A stretch of DNA of 12,361 nt from Poronia punctata (taxonomy: Eukaryota; Ascomycota; Sordariomycetes; Xylariales; Xylariaceae), in assembly GCA_022579005.1 (NCBI GenBank), contig MU401991.1, positions 1-12,361 on the forward strand, in the 5' to 3' direction. The position numbers were made by a program, and so were the translations under genes. The notes beneath the pieces are model-generated. The model had not been told where the DNA came from. It did no database searches and worked only from the letters and a program-made list of their open reading frames with translations. Positions within the stretch are counted from its first letter, which is position 1. Each line of letters begins with the position of its first letter. Shown here piece after piece: positions 1 to 9,746 of this stretch.

Positions 1-127
1 TGCGAAAGCTAGAAAGTGACTTAGATATACTATATAAAGTCAGTGCAATTGAATGTACCTTTATAGCCTTAGCAGCGGGCTAAAAACAGGGCTATAGCTG
101 TTAGTGCAGCCTTTGGTCAAGGATAAT

Positions 128-151
128 GGTGGTGGTAGTAGTGGTGGTGGT
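128..151. repeat. Imperfect (GGT)n trinucleotide repeat
   Basis: Eight consecutive triplets read GGT x3, AGT x2, GGT x3. It is a short interrupted microsatellite in non-coding DNA, the first of three tandem repeats packed into positions 128-385. Confidence 0.85.
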
Positions 152-189
152 ATGCGGAGTAACAAGGTTAGAATTTTTGAAATGGCTAA

Positions 190-229
190 GTCAAGTCAGG
201 TCAGGTCAGGTCAGGTCAGGTCAGGTTAG
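190..229. repeat. (GTCAG)n pentanucleotide microsatellite
   Basis: Six perfect GTCAG units lie at 195-224, flanked by one degenerate unit on each side (GTCAA at 190-194 and GTTAG at 225-229). The decaying edge units are typical of microsatellite growth by slippage. No coding frame uses it convincingly. Confidence 0.9.
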
Positions 230-313
230 GGAAAAAGTACCTAGGTAAGGAAGTTACAATAGGTGCAAGTAAGTACATTCCTTCCTGATTAGTATGAAAA
301 GTACTTAAAAGCT

Positions 314-385
314 TGACAAGCCTTGTTTCTCTAACAAGTCTTGTTTCTCTGACAAGTCTTGTTTTTCTGACAAGTCTTACTGCCC
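314..385. repeat. 18-bp minisatellite, four copies
   Basis: Four consecutive 18-bp units (314-331, 332-349, 350-367, 368-385) follow the pattern T(G/A)ACAAG(C/T)CTTGTTT(C/T)TC, the last being degenerate at its 3' half. The first three units each contain the 11-bp palindrome ACAAG-N-CTTGT (316-326, 334-344, 352-362). Open frames through the array on both strands give only short repetitive peptides, which I treat as by-products. Confidence 0.85.
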
Positions 386-894
386 TTGTAAAGTCCAACA
401 AGCCATGTTGCTATATACATTTTCCCGCTACGGTAGGTACTTACACCTATCTGACCTACCTAAAGTATCTGATAGTCATTTGGTATGCACTCCTATAAGT
501 ACTTGTACAAGGAATAGCACAGTGTACATACTGGCGCAGTTGACCGTGAACTGAAGCCCTGGTGGACGGATGCAAGCCGCCTTTCCAACAGGGTCACTTT
601 GGCCATCACTCACCACACTTCTGCTTGTCATTAATGGCAGTGTCATTTTTATCCAACGTTACGAGTTGCACCAACAAGACTTGTTCTTTACGACTATGAC
701 CCAAGCCTTCCCTTGAACTGCATTACGCTGTAGCCCGCATCTACGTAAGATCGGATAGCCGGGGCTTGCAGCAGCTGAATAGCCTGCGGGATTTCGAGGT
801 TGAATCACCATAATTCAATACTCATGGCACACTTGCGAAATCATGTAGGCAGTCTTTTTAAAGATATTTCGACTTCGCGCCCTGGACTACATGT

Positions 895-912
895 GACGGG
901 TCCGACGGGTCC
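895..912. repeat. 9-bp tandem duplication
   Basis: GACGGGTCC occurs twice in a row (895-903 and 904-912). It is a small direct duplication with no visible functional context. Confidence 0.7.
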
Positions 913-2930
913 GACGAGCAGCATAGTGTCACAATGGCATAGCAATTATCTGACTTTGAATACTTGCCGGACATTCATAGTCCGCGAATAGGGTCAAGTC
1001 AAGACGTTGTGTTCCGGATTGGACATTAGTAAGCAAATGACTAGGGCGGTTTATTTCGACTTGTAATCGCACTACCAACGACGACGGTTGAAAGTCACGA
1101 TATTCTGCCATCGCACTTGCTCGTAGCATTGGCCAATACGAATCACGGCCACAGCCCCAAGAATCGGGGCTATCACTAGAACAATATTGGCGTGGGTGTT
1201 GATTGACCCTACTGGCTTGGACGTGAGAAAGTTGGCTCCTTTGCAACAAGCCAACTTTGCCAATATCATAGATGCCTGGCACCCTGGGTGCATCAATGTT
1301 TCATAACGTTTGACGACTGGGAATAAACCCCAACATACCGGCCTGCCTGTCAGCCTGACAAACAAGCCAAGATTGACACAACCTACCGAACCATCTACGT
1401 GGTCAAATACAACCAACTACTTTATGCTATGCTAGACTCCTCGAATTGCAAACCACGGCAACATATAAAGGATCGGGAGAATTGAGTTCTCTCAATATGT
1501 AGTTTAACCCGGTTGTTTTGCATTTTAACCTTGGTAACAGGATACCAAATACACGTAATGCATGAAATCTGTAATAAAGCTAGGTAGGGTTGCCCCACCC
1601 TCACAAGACTTAGGATTTTTCCAACACAAACCTGCTCGTCGGTATGCTTTGAAGAAGTCGAGTGCAACATGGGCAAACCTCAAGATCCGGACAGCGGCCG
1701 TGGGAAATTTGGTAACACCGCGGACTGATCTGAATACGTGTAGTAGTCTAGGTTAGGTAGGTACAATGCGGTGGCTCGCTTCAAGCCTATTCGTGGGTAC
1801 ATACAAGGCCGTCTCCAGTAATTGATGGGAAACGACATCCTCGGGAGGACTACGATAAGATGTTTGTCTTGGGCAAGGAGACACATGGAGGGTGTTGCGA
1901 TATTCCTCCTAGATCCCTAACCTAGACTAATGAAATTTTTGTCGGCACGCAAAGCAAGGAAGGAAGAAGGACATAACTAACAACAAAACTATTTAAACTA
2001 ACTGCTCGTATCTGGCCTCAAAGTCAAGATTTCGACTGTCTTATTTTTACCTACTAGGTAAGGTAGGTATTTAGGGATCATTTATTTACTATTTCGACTT
2101 GATCTATTGATTTCATTAGGAATCATCCTGAAAGGTGGGGTAGGCTCGATTACCTTACCGTGTCCCGTATCTCCCGATCTACCAGGCCTACCATTTATTA
2201 CGAATAGCTGCTAGACTGCATCTGAGCGCCTAATAAACCTATGGTTATCGTTTAACTTAGGTTGCAATATGCACAGTGATAACAGTCAGCGTCCAAATCC
2301 CAAGGCTCTGGAATCGGCGATAGGAGCGCCGTCGTGACCGCATCGAGTACTTACTTTATCTACCTGCAACAGGCAAGTACTTCAGGCATTGGCATTGCCC
2401 CTCCTCTTACCACTATCGAACGTCAGTACGTCGCTTACCTACCCTGCGGGTCACAGGTGCATGTGTAGGTAATTTTTATTATCTTCCTGTTATGAGAATG
2501 AACAGAGGAATTAACCAAGTCGGGGTTTAATAGCCAATCTACCTATTTACCATATTATAGTATTCACCATCCCTCCTTGCATTACTACACAAGCTCGGTA
2601 GGTATGTTCGTAGGTACTCGCCTAGTCTGCATAGGTGGCTAGAGATGTCCCACCCCATGTCTTATGCGCCTTTCCTCAGGTGACCCCTCACTTGTATACG
2701 CCATAGTAGTAGGCAGTGTCCGGGGTGCCCTTCCGGCTTCAAGGGTGACTGCGAAGCCATGGAATAATAGGGGTAGGTAGGTGTACGAGATATGGATGAT
2801 GCGACTCCCCACCTAAGTACAGGGCAGTATATGAGCAAATGCTGCGTTCCACCGAGCCAGTCAGTCTCAGTGTGGTGGAAGAAAGGCCGAGAAGCTTACG
2901 CTCGGTTGTTACGATGGAGGGTTGAAAGGC

Positions 2931-2945
2931 AAAAAAAAAAAAAAA
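2931..2945 (+). repeat. Homopolymer run of 15 A
   Basis: Fifteen uninterrupted A residues are followed by GGGAGG. The run could be simple slippage or the poly(A) end of an old retroposed sequence. I could not identify a source gene, a tRNA-like head or a flanking target-site duplication. Confidence 0.8.
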
Positions 2946-4815
2946 GGGAGGTCCTTGGGCTGCTGATCTGGAATAGCTGCGCATCCCTTTCGGCCGGCTA
3001 CAAAGCTAGGGGCGCCATTCTTCGTTTTGAGGCATATGGGTGACATTCCATATACGTGTGCAGGCCTAGACCTCCTGTACGGGCAAATATGCTTTGTTAA
3101 CAGTTTGTCTAAAATCAATTGCAAAAGTGGAAGGATGTCCAACGGCGATTCTGACACCACTCGGGGGAATAACGGGCCACACTGAAAACCTCTTGTTTTT
3201 CCCGCATGCGAAAAGGACGCATTACCAAAGATTCATCCAATCCCGTAGTCCAGTAGGCTATATATTAGTCTAAACCTTGGGCTTTTATTGCTTGATGGAA
3301 GCGTACTGCTTTGTAGTTGAAGCTCAGTTACGACTTTGTGGTGTCGGGCAGGGCGGGGCGGGGTAGACCAATAACGCTGCTGGATACATACCAGATAGCA
3401 CATCTTCTCGTGTCTAGTCTGGGCATCTGGGTTATTGATGAGACAAAACCCGCTTTCAGTTCGGCATTCCATTATGTCGCCCATCTCGGCCTTAACACAC
3501 AAAGAATGAATGACCAGACCTTAGGTTAGCAATCTGTAACAGGCGACAGAAGCACATGTTGCCTATGCGCTGATCTCGGAGCTATGCATTATTTACCCAA
3601 GTTATAGTCTGGTACATAGCAGGAATCCGGTGGTCAATCGTGACAAAAGCGCGCGCGCGGCGTACCTATTAACCGTAAACAAGGGAGGCCTGTGCTTGTA
3701 CTTTAGGAATCAAATCAATTCCATCTCTAACGAGGAACCAGTATCGTGGTATGTCTTTATAACCATACAAGTACTAACCTAGATGGGGAGAAAGCCTCGA
3801 TTTAAACTTCGGCCTGGTGACGACAGCAGTAGTCTAAAATTACCTACCTACCACCAAGTCCAACGCCACCAGGCCAACGCAACCGCGAGAAGGTCGCTCC
3901 TTTCATTTGGTGTAGACAAGATGACAAGATCCTCGAGAGGTGCCTCCTTCCTTTTACACAATTCTGCAAGTGACCAGGAATTGGTGCTGAGAGAGCATAT
4001 AAATATCTACATAACCTTGGATCGTCATTTGCACGAGGCATGTCCGGGAGGATGGGGAAAGGATTGGGGGCGGGTAATTTATCTACAGGTAATAGCGTGG
4101 CTTTACTATCGTCAATCCAGTTTGCAAAGCGAGCTCTCCCACCACTCTATCAAGTCGCTACAAGTAGGATGAAATCCCTACATACTTCCGCACTTCATTA
4201 AGAAAAATATTAGTTATATACATAAATAGGCATCATGTATGCATGTCTTGAGGAACAAAGACCGCAGCACTGCTCCACTTTACTTTATTATCAATAAAAT
4301 AATTAAATACCGTACTTTCCTACATCTTAGTACACCTGAAACCTCCCAAGACTCCCGAGGGTTAGACACCACTATTCGACTCTGCCCGTTCCTATATATG
4401 ATCCGTATTTTCTACAAAACAGGCTGCCACGATGCCTACCTCTTAAATCTGGGCAGACCTAGGTTAGATGAAAAGGCGGCAACACACGACCCAGTGTTGG
4501 GCACGAAGATGTCATTACCGCCGACTAGATAGGTAGGACGTCTGGAGTCTGGACCAACAAATAAGCCCTCAGCCATCCAAGCCTACGGCCACAACCACAC
4601 GGCACACAAGAACTATGTTGCTAGTAACCAAGTTTCTACCCTTTACAGTAGGCAAAGCTCAACAAAATATCGGTTAAACACACATGTGTGATGGTAGGCA
4701 GCATATGACAGCAAGGTTTCTGAGCAAGTTTCAATATGACAGACATCATTTGGGAGTCCACATGCAAAAGGGGGCGCAAAGGATTGAGGGAGAGACGTCA
4801 GGGCCCGGATCCCTG

Positions 4816-4839
4816 ATTGGACCGCTGCGGCCCGCCAAT
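4816..4839. promoter_or_regulatory. Back-to-back CCAAT boxes (ATTGG...CCAAT)
   Basis: ATTGG at 4816-4820 and CCAAT at 4835-4839 face opposite ways around a 14-bp GC-rich spacer, inside a locally GC-rich patch. In fungi CCAAT is bound by the Hap2/3/5 complex. A paired arrangement could mark a promoter, but the only nearby downstream frame is an unrecognised 80-codon ORF at 4987-5229, so the role is conjectural. Confidence 0.25.
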
Positions 4840-5913
4840 AACCTCTTTGGACTTTGAAGTGGTTCCGTGATGCCTGGGGAAAACGCAGCTAGGTACAGTA
4901 CCTAAATACTCGTACACGTAAATACCCTAGTCGGTGTCCAGGTATTGTATGTGTACGAGCACCTAATTTGCCCAGACTGAAACCCAATGATACAAAATAA
5001 CGCAGATCAAACCACAGCGCCAGCCCGGGCTTCTATTAGAAGACCTGGCGTCGGCCCACGGCTACGTACAAGTCTATGCCCCTACTATGTTGTTATGATT
5101 GATTATATAGGCGTTGGACCCAGCCGGCTATTGTATTGTCAGACGCCTGATACAGAAGCAATTGAACAAGACAGAGTTGCTAGGGCAGGATACGATATGG
5201 ATTTACTTTGTCTTTATACCTACTGTTAATATCTTGTAGACAAGTTTTGCTTTGATAGTACCAGCCACCCTGCTCCTCATAACCTGGGTAGCTAACCTAA
5301 TAGGTCAGCTTTTGCTCAATACCTACATAGTACATACCTAGGCCCGTGCTTGCTAAGGAGTACGAGTAGATTTTACTCCTAGTTATTTTGGACAATAGGC
5401 CGGCTTAGGGCTTGGATCTAAGCAATTACAGGGGTATACTGATGTACCTGTCGACCCCAAAGATACAAGTTGGTATTTAAATTGTGAAATAAGGATATCA
5501 GAATCATCAGCAGCAAACCCACAATATCAAAATGCCTAGTTATACAATAAGATATCTACGTTATAAGTTGGTGCCCTAATATATACATGCCTGGCTTACA
5601 ACTTGCCATGATCCTATCCATTTGTAACTGTTTAATCTAGTATGATCATGTGTAGAGGCAAGGAAAAGCGATAAGGGAGTCTTTGAATTTAGAAATGTAC
5701 ATATGTAAGAAACGTCTTGTTAGCTTTAGTTATGCTACCTAGGTGGTGGGCGGACCATGTATCCCTACACAGACAGTAACCAGTAGTGTTGGTACCTAAT
5801 ACTATAATACACACACACCGCGTACTGATAGTATAACTCAGTCTTTATGGGTCGCCAACCAAGACTAAGGTAGGTACTAAACATCAGCTCGGGGCGTGCA
5901 CCTGTGGATCTTT

Positions 5914-5971
5914 TAACCATTACTGTGTTACGAAATAGCCAATCAGAGCTATAAACCCACAGTAATGGTTA
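5914..5971. repeat. Perfect 14-bp inverted repeat with nested hairpin
   Basis: TAACCATTACTGTG (5914-5927) is exactly reverse-complementary to CACAGTAATGGTTA (5958-5971). Inside the 30-nt loop a second 5-bp stem, ATAGC (5935-5939) with GCTAT (5948-5952), closes an 8-nt loop. The right flank of the inner loop also reads CCAAT (5939-5943) followed by TATAAA (5950-5955). It may be a structured RNA, a remnant of a TA-inserting foldback/MITE-like element, or a protein binding site. Only the symmetry is certain. Confidence 0.75.
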
Positions 5972-7249
5972 TACATATACCGTGTCTGCACACAGTATAT
6001 CGACGTGGTTTGAGATGGGAAGCTGCGACGACGGTGGAAATAGATACCTATGTCAGTCAGGTAAAAGTGCAATAGTGGAGGGGTGCAGAAAGAACCTTCT
6101 AGGATGACAGATGCGGTGTTTTGGACTGACAGTCAGACTGCCCTCTCTTGTAAAGTTCAGACACTTTAAGCCACACTCTTTTAAATGTTTGTTTGCAACT
6201 TAATGCTTAGGGCACACTCATCACGATCGAGGTCTAAGGTTATACATATCTGTTTGCAAGTACCGGATGTAGGCATGTAGGCGGCAGGAAGTTGTTGTGC
6301 GCAACAAATGCTCTTTTACTAGGGACTTTACATGGTTTCTGACATATGCGACCACACCTGGAATGTACATAGTTGGTACCTTACTTGTAGAAGAATGGGT
6401 CTAGTCATTTGTGTGCCATAGGCCAGGCTCAATCCGGCTGTGACTAGCAACTTGCCTTCTTTATGAAGTATGGAGGTACTCCCCATTCCTGAGTACTTGG
6501 ATTGCATCTCCTGATCCGTATACCACATACGGAAATACACGTCAATCCAGTCATGTCTTGTAGGTATGTACATGACTGAGTACTTGTCCAAGCCATCTAC
6601 GATAATAGCACCAACCGTAGTCGCCAGACTAGCGTAGGTACTACTAGGACTTGCATACTGGGAGGCCATATTTCTGACGGTAGGTACCTGCTACAAGTAC
6701 ATGAGTAGCAGCTCGCGCTCCTCTTGAGCCTTTGGCTTCGGATCTGTTAATTCATATACCTGTTGTATAACGTTCAATTGATACTCATTCTTTTTCCCGA
6801 GGACAAATTTGAATTCAGCTTAGCAATGTGCCTCAAGTGCCCGTGTTCGTGAAGCATACTGCATTCCCAAACTCTTGTTCTTGACCAGCTCCCAGTTTTG
6901 CGAGCAAGAAGACGAGATCCCACTTCTAAGCCAGTCTTTAGCCGATGCATGTCAACTTCTACTTGCGCAGTCGAGCATTCTAAGCTTGCCCCTTCGAGAG
7001 GCTGGAAGAAGCGATCATTGTGAAAAGCAAGGGGACATTGGATACAGTTGCGCCGTACAGCTTTCGCAGCAAACGACTTGAGAGGCTACACTGGCTGTGT
7101 ATGCAACTGCTCCTAAACAATAGCAAAACCGTTACGCTCCGGAAACTTGGTCTGAGAATCACGGATTCCAAAGGAACAAACTGAGTGACTAGGTCTGCGA
7201 TTCCATTGCGCCTGGTTGCTCTGGATTTCTCTGAATTACTCCCTTCGAA

Positions 7250-7267
7250 ATGGCTGAGAACGGATGA
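7250..7267 (+). CDS. Upstream ORF 1 (5 codons) in cyclin leader
   Basis: ATG at 7250 opens a five-codon frame (MAENG) that ends at the TGA of 7265-7267. The stop overlaps the ATG of the next upstream ORF in an ATGA arrangement. It lies about 450 bases before the cyclin start. Whether it is transcribed depends on the real transcription start, which cannot be seen. If it is in the mRNA, it would be the first ATG met and could favour re-initiation at the overlapping ORF. Confidence 0.3.
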   Translation: MAENG

Positions 7268-7380
7268 CGAGCGACTACTTTAACCTCAACCTAGTTCCCA
7301 CTGCCCACAACCGCCTGACCTTGGACTTAATCGATCGATTTGCCGACCACTCGATCCTCAATCCGGCCGCCCTTTCGTAA
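7264..7380 (+). CDS. 38-codon upstream ORF or unrecognised first exon
   Basis: ATG at 7264 starts a 38-residue frame beginning MTSDYFNLNLVPTAHNRL, ending at TAA 7378-7380. Its third codon positions are 27 of 37 G or C (start codon excluded), like an expressed fungal gene and unlike the random frames to the left. I do not recognise the peptide. It could be a uORF of the cyclin, a microprotein, or a first coding exon: GTAAAG at 7377 resembles a splice donor. The only acceptor that joins it in frame to the cyclin (AG at 7630-7631) is poor, so I favour a uORF. The stop is 321 bases before the cyclin ATG. Confidence 0.4.
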   Translation: MTSDYFNLNLVPTAHNRLTLDLIDRFADHSILNPAALS

Positions 7381-7701
7381 AGAACCACAGCCCGACTGGC
7401 TGCCAAACGAGTACGGTTAGCCTGTACTTGAGCGAACATACGATAGAGAGACAGGCGCCTCCGAATACCCCGGACAAAGCGACGCAGCTGGCCAACAACG
7501 AGCACCTACTCTACCACAACCACAACACTTACCTACTACGCAATCGCCTTTTCTTTTCACTTGATTTTCTTCCCATAGCTCCAGGCGACCAATCATCGAC
7601 TGCTGGAGCTACCGTTGGCATTCACTCTGAGTCGTTCTTTCACGAAATCAACCAAACGCCTCGGGCCTTCCTTTCTCGCCCTTTCCTCATACTTCATACA
7701 C
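7268..7701 (+). promoter_or_regulatory. Likely 5' leader of the cyclin gene, ATG-free
   Basis: Apart from the ATG of upstream ORF 2 just before it, this C- and pyrimidine-rich stretch has no ATG until the proposed cyclin start. That fits a scanned 5' untranslated region. A CCAAT sequence sits at 7589-7593 but may be within the transcript. The pyrimidine-rich segment ending in TAG at 7576-7578 looks like an intron 3' end, so a 5'UTR intron is possible. A matching donor and branch site are not certain. Confidence 0.5.
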
Positions 7702-9746
7702 ATGCCTCCTTCTAGTCCCTCGCAGATCCCTCCCTTTCTTTCCTGTGACGCCAACGATAGGGAAATCCGTGCATCTTTACCAGGTTTCTGGAAGGTGTAT
7801 AGCGACTGCGTATTCCAAAAGCTTGTCCCTTTGCCGATTGGTCTTCGGACTCCACCAGCAGAAGACGACATGACGACCACCCACAATGTGATGACTGCTT
7901 ACAACACTTTTCGTACCGGCTGTTACAAAGATGTTACCTCTGTCATACGACATCCGAATCCGACGGCGACGACGGTTCCTTTCCGAGGAATTGAGGGCGG
8001 TTCCATCAACCATATTGTCGAACCCCCAGCACGACAGCCTCAACACAATCAACACCAAATCACATATGACATAAGCACCACCTGTCCATCAGGAGCTCGA
8101 CTGTCGACACCTGGCTCGTCTGGGCGTTTGAGTAATCACTCGGGAGAAGGAACCGTCTCGCGGAAAGATTCAACCATGGTAACGCATAGCCTGGAGCTGC
8201 CCGACTGTATTAGTCCTCAGGGAGGACGGTTGGACGACTTTGCTGCGCTTGTAAGTTTCGCACCCCTGTCGGGAGTATGAGATGACTTGGACTCACCACT
8301 CGGTAGATGACGTGCTTTTTCTGGTTTGAGAGCATAGACACGATCCAGGCTGCCGAAGACATCGACTCGCGGCCTTCACAACAGCCAATGCCTCTGTTAT
8401 CGAGACATACTGAGCCTCACCCAGCGTTCAAGATATGGCTCAACAGTATTTTAACGACAACCCAAGTAACCCAAAACGTGGTGCTATTAGCATTATTATT
8501 CATATACCGGCTAAAGAAAGCGAACCCAAGGGTACATGGAAACCCGGGAAGCGAGTACAGGCTATTCACCGTCGCTTTGATGCTGGGGAACAAGTTTCTG
8601 GACGATAACACCTACACCAACAAAACCTGGGCGGAAGTCTCGGGACTGTCGGTCAAGGAAATACATGTCATGGAGGTGGAATTTCTCAGCAATATGAGGT
8701 ATGGCTTATTGACGTCCAAAGAACAATGGGACGAGTGGTTGAAAAAGCTCGCCTGCTATGGCAAGTATTGCCTGTCCGCAAGGCTAGAAGAGCAGGCAAT
8801 GGCGGCTCGATATATACCGACGCAGCGAGTACATGTATCACCGAACCAGGGCAGGTTCACCACGCCACTACCCTCGCCTACTACCATGCTCCCGACAGGC
8901 GTATCGGCCACACCATTGCTTGGAGCGGTCTACTCCCCATCCTCGGTGTCGCAGCCCGCTTGGGACAGCGGATATCAGCCGGTGGTGTCTCCATTAGCAG
9001 CGAAGCCAAGTCTGGGACACGAATTGGTAAGAAAGAGGAGCTTTGAAGTCAATGACCTTGTGGAGCCAGCACCCAAGAGGATGTCGCGTCGACCTGCCAC
9101 AACAGTAGCGCCTGCGATTCAGCCAGCACCAAGCACCCAGGAGTCTGTTCGTCTACCAACACCCCACCTGACTCTGGATACTAGCCAAGCCACGCTGCCT
9201 GACCTACCCCAGTATGGACAAGCTTACTATCAGTCTCAATCTAAGTTGCCGTTGCCTCCTCTTAACCCGGGCATGCGCGCCATGTCCACCGTATATTCGA
9301 CGCCTACCTCCTGGGCTCCGCAGGGCTCCATGGTGGCGTCAAGTGGGCCACAAACACCTTATGTCGTCCATTCAAATTATGGTACACCAACGAAAGGGCA
9401 CAGCCCAACGGGTTTACCGACACTCGGATCCTCTCCAATGGCCGAGGCTTACGCATGCCACACGCCTATGGCCAATTCGCCCTCGGTATACCTACAGCAG
9501 CGGGCTAGCCCCTACAAGCCAGTGCGTCGTGTGAACACGCTTCTTAATCCGCCGCCTTCGATTCCCCTTTCGGAATATCACCTTAGTGCTGGTGAGATGC
9601 ACTACCAACCGCTGGGCCGCCGAAACGATCTCCGTACCGGCATTGTACCAGAATTTCGCTCCGCTTATACCCCGCCAGAGCATCAGTTTCTTCAAATGTT
9701 TCGTCCTTTTTACCCTGGCGGCCACGACCAGCCCCATATGAGATGA
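7702..9746 (+). CDS. Pho80/Pcl-type cyclin, Clg1-like
   Basis: Two exons (7702-8250 and 8307-9746) encode 662 residues. The cyclin fold spans roughly residues 170-332. It starts with GGRLDDFAAL in exon 1, crosses the phase-0 intron into MTCFFWFES, and contains the Pho80-family signature KFLDDNTYTNKTWAEVSG at about 279-296, then MEVEFLSNMRY. Lys279 and Glu306 occupy the places of the conserved Lys-Glu pair that contacts the kinase in cyclins. By family knowledge, such proteins bind Pho85/Pef1-type cyclin-dependent kinases; yeast Clg1 is the closest type I can name. The remaining half is a low-complexity Ser/Thr/Pro tail with about 15 S/T-P sites and a bipartite-type basic cluster, RKR (425-427) and PKRMSRR (439-445), suggesting nuclear import. 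The start is the first ATG of the open frame, preceded by 435 ATG-free bases. ATG 7871 is an alternative. The cyclin family call is firm, the paralogue less so. Confidence 0.9.
8251..8306 (+). other. Intron 1 of the cyclin gene (56 bp)
   Basis: The donor is GTAAGT at 8251, the branch-like CTCAC is at 8292-8296, and the acceptor is TAG at 8304-8306. It falls exactly between codons (phase 0). Reading through it meets TGA at 8278-8280, so retention would truncate the protein before the cyclin core. Exon 2 happens to begin with ATG, so a gene caller could wrongly start the protein there and lose the first helix of the cyclin fold. Confidence 0.9.

Larger units (their letters stand above)
1..7249. 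other. Gene-poor intergenic stretch
   Basis: No reading frame here matches a protein family I recognise, and I see no tRNA or rRNA. Open frames are short (mostly 60-130 codons), several start only at TTG or GTG rather than ATG, and many run through the repeated TACCTA/TAGGTA words, which suggests chance. The longest ATG-started frames are 3783-4172 (+, 129 residues, rich in rare AGA, ATA and CTA codons), 6328-6669 (-, 113 residues), 4239-4532 (+, 97 residues) and 4987-5229 (+, 80 residues). None has a clear domain, signal peptide or intron structure. An orphan gene or long non-coding RNA cannot be excluded. Base composition is moderate, without the extreme AT bias of strongly RIP-mutated fungal repeats. 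Structured pieces within the stretch are listed separately. Confidence 0.6.

Noticed and set aside
216..401. Minus-strand ORF with a repeated peptide (TRLVRE units)
   Set aside because: It is the antisense reading of the 18-bp minisatellite and the frame has no coding features outside the array.
1072..1416. 114-residue minus ORF with a hydrophobic segment
   Set aside because: It starts at TTG, has no recognised family, and overlaps another minus frame of similar length, so it is probably chance.
3649..3660. Alternating GC run, possible Z-DNA
   Set aside because: Only about five GC steps long with no context, so it is too short to interpret.
3783..4172. 129-residue plus ORF starting with ATG
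   Set aside because: Rare codons (AGA, ATA, CTA) are frequent, part of it is read from the TACCTACCTACC words, and no domain is recognisable. I do not list it as a gene.
7615..7701. N-terminal extension of the cyclin to 7615 or 7579
   Set aside because: The frame is open back to 7579 but has no ATG before 7702. An extension would need an upstream coding exon, and I found no well-supported in-frame junction.
8307..9746. Stand-alone cyclin gene starting at ATG 8307
   Set aside because: The upstream frame ends in a phase-0 GTAAGT donor, and the first cyclin residues (GGRLDDFAAL) are encoded before the intron, so 8307 is an exon start.
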